Source: Chondrosia reniformis (lineage: Eukaryota; Porifera; Demospongiae; Chondrillida; Chondrillidae). Taken from it: DNA of 64,000 nt. This document shows, one piece after another, positions 27,801-38,100 of the stretch (position 1 is the stretch's first letter; each line of letters starts with the position of its first letter). Where the stretch lies: assembly GCA_947172415.1 (NCBI GenBank), contig OX359199.1, positions 1,824,001-1,888,000 on the forward strand. Reading direction: 5' to 3'. The notes beneath the pieces were generated by a model. That model was not told the origin of the DNA, ran no database searches, and saw nothing but the letters and a program-made list of their open reading frames with translations. A program made the translations under genes and the position numbers.

Positions 27801-30800
27801 CTCAGTTCTCTCTCAAAACAATACCGTTGACAACAATACGGCACATATAGTACAAAGCAATGTCCTTTATAACCACAAAGAAAACCATTATTAAAGGATT
27901 TTTACAATCTAGATATATAATACTGATCTAACTGCACATAACATGCTGCACAAAAAGTCAACTGCATTAAGTTACTCTAGAAAAAAGTAAAACTTCTTTG
28001 ATGTTGTAATTAAATTTGGCTACACACTTCATGAGGCCGTTGTTACAATAACTCCATAAAGCTATCATGTGACAGGAGATATTAGGTTTTACAGTAGTTG
28101 AATCTTTACCTAAGATTTACATATAACCGCAGACCCAAATCTTTAGCTTAATTTAGTGTACCCTCCAAATTTAGGCCCTCCAAATTTAATAAAGTATAGC
28201 ACTTTTCAAATTAGATCTCAGAATTAATTCAACACTGAAGAGATTCCCAATTTCCCAACTAGGTACTAGTTTCCTTATGAGTTGCTATAATGCAGCAAAT
28301 ATTACAATTTGAGTGTAAAAGATTGCGATTTCATAGTACTGTATACTGTAGTAGTCAGCCATATTGTGGTTGTCTCCTTATCTGAAGAGGGAACCACAAG
28401 TCTATTAACTTCCTACACACACATATACGTATATATATACATTGCTGGGAGGTTCTGCCATTCAGCATCCTTGCCACCTAGTAATGAGTCCAAGTAAGAG
28501 TCACAGTATTGTAAATACCATAAAGATCTGTGATAAGGCCTGCTTGAGGTTATTTCCTATCTGGTATAGACTTTGAGATTGGAAATACAGTCACAGTACT
28601 GTACATACGTACTATGATAAGGCCTGCTTGAGGTTATTTCCCATCTAGTATAGACTTTGAGATTGGATTGGATTTCATCTCACAGGACCTTTGGAATGTG
28701 TAGGATTGATTTTGAACTGTAACAAAAGCTAAGTGCTCGGGTCCTAGCTTTTTCATATTTTCACTCTATTCAGTGCTTGAGTTTACTCATTTATATATGT
28801 TGTGTATACCTTAATGGTTTCTCCATACTTGATAGAAGCATCTTGACTGATAAATACAATTTCAGCATCACTAGTTACTGCAACAATCTCATCATGGCCA
28901 TCCGCGTCAATGTCATACTACACATGTTGCAGAGAACAAATTAAGAAATGAGAGAGTGGATGGGTGTGTGACTGTGTGGATGGGTGTGAGACTGTGTGGA
29001 TGGGTGTGTGACTGTGTGGATGGGTGTGTGACTGTGTGGATGGGTGTGAGACTGTGTGGATGGGTGTGTGACTGTGTGGATGGGTGTGTGACTGTGTGGA
29101 TGGGTGTGTGACTGTGTGGATGGGTGTGAGACTGTGTGGATGGGTGTGAGACTGTGTGGATGGGTGTGTGACTGTGTGGATGGGTGTGTGACTGTGTGGA
29201 TGGGTGTGAGACTGTGTGGATGGGTGTGTGACTGTGTGGATGGGTGGATGCAGGGGTGACAGTGTGAATGTGTGAGAGATATGTAACAACTTTTGTATAC
29301 CACATAAACATAAAGGAAAGTAATTCAGGAAATACATGTTATCCAACAATAACAAAAATATATTAATTTACATGCAACACCTATTCACCCAAGTACTCCT
29401 TCATTGCAATGCTTAACAAGAGGTTTCTCTTTCACCTAACAACTTCATTATGTACTATAACCATTCCCGGTACATGTAGGGCTCGCAAAAGATTAAAAAG
29501 ACAGGGTATCTGATGAAGGGTGGAATTCCCAGAAAGAGCTGTCTGGACCAGCGGAAAAGAAGAAGATAAGTAGAAGGTATATCCTCATCCAAACTCTCAC
29601 TAGGTCTAGTTCCCTATAGGCTTTTTACTATATCGAAAAAGGGTGTGTTAGATTATTCATGTAATGAGAGTAAAGCCATAATGGTAACAATAGCACATTG
29701 TCACAACACTGGACATGAACATTGACTACAAATTACTGAAAGAGAAGAAAAGAGCTATTGAGTAGTACATAACAAGTTTAGAATTATGGATTAAGATAAT
29801 GTTAGGCCTTTATCACTCTAACAATGGAGTCTGTTTCATTGCATAAGTAGATAACACATTTATTCATTAATTACTCAACAAGCCCATCAAAGATTACAAG
29901 CAAAGAACAGAGATCATTTAATTATAAACTGCAGTCACTCTGAAGGTAGATGTGAACCTCATCTATACATTCCAGTCTGTAATTAAGATAGTTAACTTGT
30001 TTATCCTTTAGTAACTCATAATATCTGACTACTTATCATAGGATCAAGCTGTACTATTTACTCACTAATAATGGTGAGGAATGGAAACCTTTTCCTTCAA
30101 TATGAAAGGGCCAGTTGTCAATCACATGGCCGGTTTCTCCATGTACAGCCCACACCTCGCCAGCTGCAGTGGTCACTATGATGTCATCAAACCCATCCTG
30201 GTCTATGTCATAGAGGATGGGAGTGGCTGTGACCTTTGACCCTCGGAGCTGGGTGGTCCAAATAGCATTCAGAACAACACCGCAGTCCCGATGCTCCTCT
30301 GTGTCTTGAAGGTCTTCAACTTCAATCTTCTTCTTCTTCTGACCTCCTTTCATCTTTGGAGGGATGGCGTGCTCCACTGCCTCTTGAACCGCCTGATGCA
30401 GGGGAGGCTGGTGGTCCTCGTGGTCCTCCGACTCATCGGCTGTTGGTGCAGCGGCCCCATCCTGCTCATTGACTGGGTTGACCTGAGGTGGTCTAGAGAG
30501 CATGACAAGTGTGATAATACACAACCAATTCAATGTATAGTGGAATTCTGTCATTAATACACTATTTACTTAATCTTAATTAAAAATCTAAGTTTCTACA
30601 AAATCTTTGTAACAACTTCCAGGCAACTGAACTAATTCTCATGCAAACGTTGATATAGTTTTCTTTACTATTGATGTTACTATGAGAACAAGATTATGTA
30701 ATTCTCAAGTCAAGGTTACCATGTAATGACATCCACTGAGAGCATTGATGTAAAACTAAGGTATGTCACATACAGATTATTATGTAGTTTGATATACTGT

Positions 30801-32832
30801 TTAGCCTCTTATGGTAACCCATGTAGGAAAATGCATTCTCATGTATAATCAGCGAAATAAAATATGTCAAACCAGCAAAGTGACCAAAGTCTTATCTGGG
30901 GTGTGGGACTGAAGTCAAAATAAGATACACAGATGTCCAGTAGGTACGTACATCTAAAGATTAGTGAGAGGGAGGACTGATTAAGTACTGTGTGTGTGTG
31001 GTAAGACATGACATGTTGTACATGGTTCATTAGGAGAAAATTAGTGGCTCCAGTCAGTCAGTGCCTCCAGACTCTGTTCCACAAACTGTTACATTCACTT
31101 CTCCTCCTTCTTTATGTAAGAGTATACTGAAATATTAGCGAGTTGATGGGACAATGATTGCACAAGTGTTTGGTTACAGGATGTGTGGAATGCAGCCATA
31201 GTGTGAAAGTTTATGTAATCTAATATTAGACAAATGACTGTTCTCAGAGTTTCCTTGATCCAATTGAATCAATATACAAGTAAGGAGGAGACTGGGATAG
31301 ACCAGCCTATGGTGTGGTACTGCACTGCTAACCACATTCCCTCATAGTAGACTTATCCTATAATTCATTAGGTTTCTTTTACAATACAACACAAGGGGAG
31401 CCAAAAACAATATTTCTGAAGACAGCTACCTACTTGATTACCTTTAAACTTTTAACTTGCTTCAAAAGGCGGGAAATATTATTCCAATATTTTAATGCTC
31501 GGAGATGTGATGTATGGTCTCGATCTGACAATCACAATGTATAGACACGCCCCATAACATGTAGACACACCCCATAACACGTAGACACGCCCCACAACAC
31601 GTAGATACGCCCCACAACACGTAGACACACCCCACAACACATAGACACACCCCACAACAGTAGACACGCCCCACAACACGTAGACACGCCCCACAACAGT
31701 AGACACACCCCACAACAGTAGACACGCCCCACAACAGTAGACACGCCCCACAACAGTAGACACACCCCACAATAGTAGACACGCCCCACAACAGTAGACA
31801 CACCCCACAACAGTAGACACACCCCACAACAGTAGACACGCCCCACAACAGTAGACACACCCCACAACAGTAGACACGCCCCACAACAGTAGACACACCC
31901 CACAACAGATATACTCACAAACATATAGAAATACCCCACAATGCTAAGATTTGTTGTCTGTAATTACGTACTGTGGCAAAGGATACAAATTAACAGCAGC
32001 TGGTGAAACATTAATAGTGTCTCAAGCACCTATCCTATCCTGACTCAATTGTAAACATCATGATGTAGTAAATCCTTAAGAGCCAGTTGCTACATTCTCA
32101 GGCCATAATCATATAACAGCTTTATAAATGTATAATTACTACATGTGAAGAAATGTAACATGTCAAGGACTCTCAAAAGATCAAGAAGAAGACAAAGATC
32201 CCTGGGGTCATTGATGAAGGGTGGATTTCCCAGAACATCTGTCTGACCCAGTGGACAAGAAGAAGGAGGAGAAGACTCTTGTATCCTCATCCAAAGCTCT
32301 CATTACATTTAGTTCCCTATAGGCCTTTTACTGAATAGATGCAAAAATGGTGTTTTACAATATCCATGTACTGGATACCACAACATAATAGGGATTAATG
32401 ACATACATAAAAACAATCATTCAATTACAAACAGACATACAAATGCCTCTCAAAAGACCAGATACTCAACACAGGTCAATTCAATTCACAACCAGTCCCC
32501 AGCTCTTTTCAGTACAATTGTACTTGACATCCCATATACATGATCCATGTACTTTAATATGACAAAAGTATGTAGAGGTAATTAATTAACAACTTGCAAA
32601 CCTATATAAATCTAGTGTGGCAAAAGGACCCATGGGTATGGTGTGGAGTGTAAGATATTCAGAAGTTTTCTGCATCAGACCATAACTTGTGCGTCGTCAG
32701 CCAGTAATTACAACTGTCAAAGGATAGACATTTCACTTCTCACCCTTCATCTGCGTGCGGGTCATCGCCACAGGCTGTGCTCCAGAGGTGCGCCAGACAC
32801 ACGAGGAGCAGAATTGCTGAAAACAAACGCAT
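12817..32832 (-). CDS. DEX1-like FG-GAP repeat type I membrane protein
   Basis: Seventeen exons (5' to 3'): 32832-32744, 32685-32602, 30492-30066, 28917-28810, 26568-26449, 25451-25198, 24780-24651, 22489-22316, 21905-21845, 21427-21292, 20959-20833, 16535-16394, 15686-15599, 15366-15288, 14451-14329, 13638-13463, 12976-12817. They sum to 2478 nt and 825 residues with every phase matching. A signal peptide (MRLFSAILLLVCLAHLWSTA) is followed by an acidic linker and FG-GAP/beta-propeller repeats with calcium-type loops DIDQDGFDD, DIDADGHDE, DTNGDGLEN, DLDADSVPD and DVDNDGKMD. The segment DPHVLGTPVITDTNGDG...LSYYFD, a C-terminal beta-rich part, the helix WCLAVPFICLCMSILWFI and a short tail follow plant DEX1 (defective in exine formation 1) in order. 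Its role in animals is not established; a surface or secretory-pathway Ca-binding glycoprotein is an inference. A carbonic anhydrase is nested in intron 11. Confidence 0.88.
13205..13362. repeat. Foldback element family B copy
   Basis: TTTGAGATTGTTCTTCATT at the left and AAAGATGAACCATAGAAG at the right form the inverted arms; centre has CCTCAGGGTCAAAC. Confidence 0.65.
13685..13745 (-). repeat. Retrozyme-like element family A, 3' fragment
   Basis: Only the arm with CATGCTACATCTACT and GGCCTATAGGGAACTAAACC remains. Confidence 0.6.
14238..14302 (-). repeat. tRNA-derived SINE-like fragment
   Basis: Minus strand CCAGCTGTCCTTGGCTC and AGTTCCCAGC match the B-box half of the 36972 copy. Confidence 0.35.
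14988..15250 (-). repeat. Retrozyme-like element family A, near full length
   Basis: Minus strand shows the core at about 15117-15163: GGGTCA, CTGATGA, stem II, GAAAC, GTC, TGGCCC. The 3' arm lies at the left. Confidence 0.8.
16015..16225. repeat. Unclassified CG-rich, partly palindromic repeat
   Basis: GTACTTCGATCGAATT occurs twice (near 16067 and 16169) with inverted GTTCGAC/GTTCACAC segments between. Looks like a degraded MITE; no family recognised. Confidence 0.35.
17087..19180. repeat. Diverged tandem duplication, units of about 1.2 and 0.9 kb
   Basis: 17087-18298 and 18299-19180 start alike (GTAGAGATGATTTAGAATTG) and end alike (AATTAAGAAATCTGTACATT), with matching blocks between (CAACTCTCAAGTGGTGCCAC). 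No coding frame. Lies in the DEX1-like intron, 100 bp from the 3' end of the carbonic anhydrase. Confidence 0.8.
19281..20258 (-). CDS. Alpha-type carbonic anhydrase, intronless, probably GPI-anchored
   Basis: An uninterrupted 325-codon reading frame. The likely start is Met30 (20171), which places a signal peptide YFIKGALFAVVLNFIVFSANA at the mature N-terminus; the upstream Met gives a basic extension. Zinc ligands are His143 and His145 in FHFHWG and His168 in AEIHFV. The catalytic-network signature SEHTVDGEEYAAE and the LTTPPCTE substrate-pocket loop are intact. Cys73 and Cys247 sit where the secreted alpha-CA disulfide is found. The C-terminal hydrophobic run ALLLLLALIALLTA suggests a GPI signal or membrane anchor. 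It should interconvert CO2 and bicarbonate outside the cell. It lies in intron 11 of the DEX1-like gene on the same strand. Lack of introns fits a retrocopy or an intron-poor sponge CA family; all active-site residues remain, so it looks functional. Confidence 0.95.
   Translation of the reverse strand: MRHYHVLKSYLNHTYKKCKRCPKLALATAMYFIKGALFAVVLNFIVFSANAAVAGDWSYSDQEAWKTNGNFTCDGTRQSPINIVTNVAESDNTGLISLELQDSFDKSLTGKMDNTGTTIKFTPNTLDISWTNHLGSYVVQQFHFHWGRNRTEGSEHTVDGEEYAAEIHFVSLKEGLPGNSTDGDAYSVVGVFCEEDDSVSESGIWSDLMVPEGYQESITINETNVKDLLPENLDYYYYEGSLTTPPCTEVVQWFVLKNPIKCPSSYVRKLRDVDDSANLNIMYNFREPQAVGQRVITEYKGSDGFKTTASVALLLLLALIALLTA
20696..20757. repeat. Short perfect palindrome
   Basis: TATCTTTACAGTGAACC pairs with its inverse at the right, with a GTGAATTACA inner stem. 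Confidence 0.6.
21132..21279 (+). repeat. Retrozyme-like element family A copy
   Basis: Begins near TTCCCAGAAACACTTGTCTGG and ends in CATGTAGGAAAATGG ... ATTATTCAC, abutting exon 10 of the DEX1-like gene. Confidence 0.72.
21467..21555 (+). repeat. Retrozyme-like element family A, short copy starting near the cut site
   Basis: Begins GCCCAATGGAGCAGAAG, two bases after the predicted cleavage point. Central parts are diverged. Confidence 0.55.
21585..21722 (+). repeat. Retrozyme-like element family A, diverged copy
   Basis: Starts about GCCCAAAAGTAGAAG and keeps CAAAGCTCTCACTAGG, GGCCTTTTACTCTAAAG and GTAGGAAAATGG. Confidence 0.6.
22581..22801 (+). repeat. Foldback element family B, full copy with hammerhead-like centre
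   Basis: Inverted arms TTTGAGATGGTTCATCTTTT and AAAGATGAACCATCTCAAAG; the right arm extends to AGAAGAAATCC. The centre holds CTGATGACCCCCAGGGTC followed by AAAATGTCTG, a decayed CUGAUGA/GAAA/GUC arrangement. Confidence 0.7.
23515..23655 (+). repeat. Foldback element family B, diverged copy
   Basis: CACTGAAGAAATTCATCAGGG and GTGAGCCATCTCAAAGATAA with TAGAAGAAATC at the right end. Confidence 0.55.
24445..24535 (+). repeat. tRNA-derived SINE-like copy
   Basis: An A-box-like AGTTCACGCAGTAGAAGAGC and B-box-like GGTTTGATTCCC are spaced as in a tRNA head. Related to 36972-37053. Confidence 0.45.
25494..25712 (+). repeat. Foldback element family B, full copy
   Basis: Left arm GGATTTCTTCTAACTACATC ... 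GATAGTTCATCTT, right arm AAGATGAACCGTCC. Centre has the hairpin GACCCCTTTGGGGTC followed by GAAAC. Confidence 0.68.
26049..26259. mobile_element. Near-perfect long-hairpin MITE
   Basis: About 95-100-bp arms (left from GCAAATAATAAACAAC, right to GTGTTTATTATTTG) differ at only a few positions around a loop of about 18 bases. Contains CCAACCAACCAAGTGACAAT and its complement. High arm identity suggests a recent insertion. Confidence 0.8.
26625..26838 (+). repeat. Retrozyme-like element family A, near full length, weak core
   Basis: Has the upstream arm (GAAGACAAAGACTCCCAGG) and GTCTGGCCCAGTGG, but the CTGATGA core is altered to GGGATGA, so self-cleavage is unlikely. Confidence 0.72.
28497..28680. 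repeat. Tandem duplication of about 90 bp
   Basis: GATAAGGCCTGCTTGAGGTT and TATAGACTTTGAGATTGG occur twice in the same order. Confidence 0.7.
28955..29250. repeat. 20-bp minisatellite, about 15 copies
   Basis: Unit GACTGTGTGGATGGGTGTGT or GTGA variant; 20 is not a multiple of 3, so all frames stay open by chance. DEX1-like intron 3. Confidence 0.88.
29505..29665 (+). repeat. Retrozyme-like element family A copy with CTGATGA core
   Basis: Contains CTGATGAAGGGTGGAATTCC and GTCTGGACC, but stem I pairing is poor. Confidence 0.7.
31538..31915. repeat. 19/20-bp minisatellite, about 19 copies
   Basis: Unit CCCACAACAGTAGACACGC with a CACGTAG variant at the left; DEX1-like intron 2. Confidence 0.88.
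32165..32372 (+). repeat. Retrozyme-like element family A, near full length
   Basis: Upstream arm, TTGATGA core (one change) and GTCTGACCCAGTGG are present; the 3' arm is partly degraded. Confidence 0.7.
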
Positions 32833-32982
32833 TGTACTCCAACAAGCAAAGGCAAGTTTGTCGTAGTTATACGTAGTTTATTGTAAATTTGTATACAAAT
32901 ATTATTTAGAGTATATATTGTATACAAATAATATGGCTGTGCTTAGTATATAAATTATTCCACTACTGATAACCGCCGGACT
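32833..32982. promoter_or_regulatory. Probable divergent promoter between the DEX1-like and FAM117-like genes
   Basis: The minus-strand gene starts at 32832, and the first good plus-strand donor is at 33033. The interval is AT-rich (TATAAATTA near 32950) and flanked on the right by DNA with more CG dinucleotides (32970-33560) than the surroundings. Head-to-head spacing this short usually means a shared promoter. This is an inference from spacing; no factor site is claimed. Confidence 0.4.
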
Positions 32983-33032
32983 GGCGCTTATCACATGATA
33001 GTAGAAATCCTTCAGCTGCACCGACGCGATAG
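32983..33032 (+). other. Possible 5' non-coding exon of the FAM117-like gene (donor at 33033)
   Basis: GCGATAG followed by GTAAGTGAG is a near-perfect plus-strand splice donor. The coding exon beginning in the 35104 region is preceded by an acceptor (TTTTGTAG) with 27 nt of leader before its ATG, so an upstream leader exon is required. This donor lies about 200 bp from the start codon of the divergent DEX1-like gene. The exon's 5' edge is a guess. Confidence 0.35.
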
Positions 33033-35103
33033 GTAAGTGAGCACTTCAAGAGTTGAACGAGTAGGTGAGGTCCAGACGAATACAGTTTAGCCATTCTGTT
33101 TATCTTCCAAGAGTGTAACTCTGAGGCAGAAAGCGCTTTTTGTACCAACTCCATAGAGTTAATTTGCGTACCTCTTTCAAAGTTACTGGTTTCTCTCTGC
33201 ACACATTCGGACGAGTGGTTATTTATGGTTAAACATAAAACAGTCGGAACATAACTGGCATACGTCTATGTTTGTATAGGTGCGCTTTACGTGTGAGCTG
33301 TATTGCTCAACTTATAAGACTCGACGTCATGGAGAAGATTCGACTCGTCTGTCTTGCTAGCTCCACCAGATGTACGACGGCGCACTAGCGGGTTTTTAAT
33401 TGCACTCGTTTGCTCTTTCGGTAGTTAAGGAGATTAGTAAATCTGGTAATTCTATTGTTTTAAAATCGTTCCTTTCCTCACAAGACCCTACTCTCTTGGT
33501 AAAGTCTTGTCTTACTTATCTAGCGATAAGCACTCGGGCGAGTAGGAGAGATAGGTCGGCTTTAGAGATGTTTCTTTAAGTAGGAGATGTGCCAGACTTG
33601 TACTCTGCAAGATTTGGTTGCTAATCTATGTTACAAGTTCGTAATCAAAACGCATTTGGTGACGATGAAATATATCTAGATGTACTTGGTATTTCTCCCA
33701 ATTCATCGGATTCATAAAAGTGAGATGTTTCTAAGAGCCGTTATGTCTAATGTAGTTCTGTCAAAAGCCATCCATTTCCAATATCCCCATTCCGTCCACA
33801 TGTGCTTATAGAAAGTGTATTTACAATTATCCGAAATGTGTCAAATGTGTATTATGCCTATTAATAGAGCATGCAGTTAATTGATACATTTCCTATGAAA
33901 CTACCTTTATAATAGTTGTCTCATTGTTATTAGGTCAGCGGAGTACTAAAATGTGGTAACTATAGGTACAAGTTGACTTAGGACTAGTAGCATCTGAAAC
34001 ACCTAAAGAGTATCATCTCAGCTATGACTAATAAGGGACAACAGGGCTCTATAACAGAATGGTGACCCTAATGATTGCGATTATGCTTCTTAGTAATTTG
34101 CCTATGAAGTAACTTGTACCTGTATGTTATCAATTTGGTTCCCATACAATAGGCCCCTGCACTTTGTAGGGTGAAGAAGTGTGTTTATGCATCACTCTCT
34201 CAATCTATTTTCTAATTACATAGATACCCTTAGCATTGGGATTAGTGGTTATATTGGGAGAGTGTAAGGGGGTACCTCATTGTTTTTCCACTTGTCAACT
34301 GCTCTTAAGGTTGTTGTGGTGATGTAGGACATGTGGTATGTACCTGTCTCGGTAGGATGTCACATTGCTGAGTGTGTATCTCTGCAGGGGAGGCAGTAAG
34401 GGGACAGGGTTTGACAAGCCACACCCCCATTAATTGATTGATGACACTGCATATTGTTGTGAAATATTTAAACCTGACACATTCCTTGTTGAAATTGTAT
34501 GAGCGGTCAGCACATATGTAATGTACACATATACATACCTATGCAGCTTACATCAATTCAGGTGATATCCAATGTCTGGATATGGGGTGTACTGGGATTG
34601 AATGGTTTTATCTGATTGTAGTATGTGTTGTGCAATGCTTGCATACTCAGTAGCAACTGCGAAAGGTGAACTTTTGGTAGAATGGTGTTAAGAAGGAAAT
34701 ACCATTCAAGTCTTTTGATAGTACTATACAACAAATGTGGGAAATGTCCACAATGTCACGCTAAAAAGGGACAGTTTTTGTGAAATATACATGATGATGA
34801 TGTAAAGAGCTTAATTTTCTTTGATGAAATGACCTATTTCATTGCAATCCTCTGACCTCAAATGATTTTGTTCTGTTGAAAGTAGTAGGTGTTGCTGAGA
34901 GTGGTGATTTAGCCTATTTATTTAGCCTATTCCCTGAAATGCAGTAGCCCTTGATGAGATTTATGTAATTTGTTTAACTTGATATATAGTAGCTTAATAA
35001 GATACCCATGTTCAGTTAACCTTATCCATACTTCTGGATTATTATCTTGTATACATTTATATACAGTATATTTGACTATTACAAATGTTGCTTACTTTTG
35101 TAG
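33033..35103. other. Upstream region / first intron of the FAM117-like gene
   Basis: No coding frame supported. 33240-33560 has more CG dinucleotides than the surroundings; the rest is unremarkable AT-rich sequence. Confidence 0.5.
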
Positions 35104-35130
35104 GTTAGTTTTTTAATTCTATACTGAGCA

Positions 35131-38100
35131 ATGGCAACACCTCAAAGACAACTGTCGAGAAGTAGGCCGATGAAGGCCACTGAACCGTTTGGCTCTGGCA
35201 CAGTCAACACTGGTAAACAATCTGGTTACTGGACACAGGGATCTCCTCTCTGCGGAGTTCCACTTTCAAAGAAGACAGAGTTCAGAGAGAGAAGGACCAG
35301 CCCCATAACACAAGCCACAGGTCTTCCATCACCCATAGGTTGGTCATTAATTATAGTTGGACAAATTAGAACTTGGGCTAACTGGATTATACCCTATTCT
35401 GATGTAATGAATTGTTACTCTATTCTGATGTAATGATTTCTAAGTATTGTAGGTACATACGTATGTCCAAGGGTAACGTGTATTGATGTACATATTTCAT
35501 ATGTGATTAGTACCCTCTGGCTTTTGTTTGAATTATTGCTGACCAATATTGCCTCTTTCCCACATTGCTGTTCCTATAATTATGGTTGGTTTTACAAAAT
35601 ATACACATTTTAAGTAGCAAGTGTCTTAAAACGTGTTCACACCTCAAGGTGGGTGGTTAATGCAATATGTATTGAACAGTGGACCAACATGTTTTGAAGT
35701 GTAACTTGTGTATTTGGCTTCAAAGAATTTATCCATGTCAAAATATGATACAAGACTGTATAAATAGTTATGAGATTAGGAGCTTATGCAAATAGAAGTC
35801 TATCCATTTACTGTACTTTGACAAGTAATGCATCATCTCCCATGTTCAGTAATTCATATGATGTTAAATAAGTCATGGAATTTTGAAAAGTGAAAATGCC
35901 AATTACATCCTAGAGTACAGTGTGTCCGAATCCTTAGATGTGTTATTGTATTGTAATCATGAGGTCTGAGGGAAATCAGTTCATTTAAAAATTCAAGTCT
36001 AGGACACTGTGGGTCTCAGAGATTGTTCCTCTGAGAAAACAAACTTATTGAACTTTCAAAGTGTCAAATCATTAGACTCTGGCTTGCTCCATTCATTCAC
36101 TTATCCTGAGGCATGGGACAGGCTGTGCTTAATTGGCAGAACTAAAGTCCATGGGAATGGGAACCAGAGTTTTCCCTTTGCCTCTTGAAGATGCTTGAGC
36201 CACAGACTGCTTCATCCTACGTACTTGGGACTTATCAGAATGGATGGAAACATGAGTGACCTTACTGCAAATATATAAGTACTCTGGCAAGTTAAGAAAG
36301 CTTGTGGTTTTCCACTTTAGCAGATAAGGGAATAGCCAAATTTGTGACTGATCATTGCAGTGTAAAATGTAATAAAGGTGATCTAACACTAGCTTTGAAT
36401 GTCAAAATCACTCTAAACTTTTAGGGGCTGCCTGTGGTAGCCCCTATATTGTTTTCAATTCTACTTCCAACTCACAAACAGATGTATAATACAGGTTCAT
36501 ATGTAATTATAATTATTATGTATTTGAAATTGGCAGCATTCGAGAAGCTTAAGTTAACTAAGTCTATTTCCTTTTTTTCTACCATTATTTATAATTTTGA
36601 GAATACCTAAGGCACTAGATATATACAGCAGTTCAACAAAGTGGCCAAGTAATTCAAGTGCAGAGGGGGAGCCCCATGAGGATTTTAACTCAAATTCTTA
36701 TTTAGTATACTTCAGTATCCATATTGGCTAGTTATTGTACAAAACCAGTGATAGTCTCTTCAATTGTTATTGTCCATGAGATCACTATATATGGAATCTT
36801 GCTTGGTTTGTATGTGCAATGTTGAACATTAATCTCATGATATGGGAAAATGCAAATCTAACACAAACAATTATTATAATGTCGTACATAACCAAAGATG
36901 TTGATCATAAAACCAGTTTTCTGAAATGATAATCAGTAAACACAAACAACAGGAAGAACCGAAACTAATTTTAAAATGGGAATGGGAACCCAGGACAGCT
37001 GGCTATAACCACAGTGCTCTGCAACTGAATAAATTGCCCCAGCAATGCTCCATTCATGCATAAGGTGTCTAAAGCTTCACTTTCTAGACCATTGGCAGTA
37101 GAGTATACACATGAGCTAGTATACATTGGATGGATGTTCTATCTCCTAGCTCCTAATGTTGCTTCTCCCCTGTCTATGGGATTGCTGACACTACGTACAA
37201 TGTGTTTGTATGAAGTGTACTCATTTTTAGGTAACATTTATGAGTATTACAAGTGTATAATACACAGGAGTGTAGTAATATTAGTAAAATAAGCTAGCAA
37301 GTTACAGTATATGTTTAATAGTACTCTCCTGTAATTCTGTAATTCTGTTAATTCTCCAGAGGTGAAGGTACCCGCTATAGGTTTGGGCAGGTGCACCACT
37401 ACACCATCCCCAACCATAGCAAGCGGCTTTAATCCAAGGCGCTCCAATTCAGTTGGTGCACTAAATGAAAATGATTGGTACATGAATTCAAAGTGGTTGA
37501 AGAAGACGTTTTCAGAAAAAGCAGTTCAGGTTAGCTGCTTGTACAACCTTCTAATGCCCTACCTGTAGTGGTGGTCCAAGTGCATAATGGTATTCATATG
37601 CATCTATGATTAAATGTTAGCTGACCAGTTGTGGGAAATGGGTGATCCTGAATAGGTTTAGTGGTTAATACAGAAATAATCACATTATCACAATCATAGC
37701 TAAATGACCCACCTGTTTGTAGAAGATATATAGCTTGTGTACAGTATCAGGAATGTCTGATTTAGTCAATCCCACTTGCCTAACAGACTATTTGTATACC
37801 TGTTGTAGAATACCCACTGGAAGGACTATTTGTATACCTGTTGTAGAATACCCACTGGAAGGACTATTTGTATACCTGTTGTAGAATACCCACTGGAAGG
37901 ACTATTTATATACCTGTTGTAGAATACCCACTGGAAGGACTATTTGTATACCTGTTGTAGAATACCCACTGGAAGGACTATTTGTATACCTGTTGTAGAA
38001 TACCCACTGGAAGGACTATTTATATACCTGTTGTAGAATACCCACTGGAAGGACTATTTGTATACCTGTTGTAGAATACCTACTGGAAGGACTATTTGTA

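Noticed and set aside
28918-29355. Long overlapping minus-strand frames rich in HTHPHS
   Set aside because: They are the 20-bp minisatellite read in three frames; no start context or splice support.
31479-31939. Three minus-strand frames of 135-139 codons (GVSTVVGCVYCCG)
   Set aside because: A 19/20-bp minisatellite open in all frames by chance.
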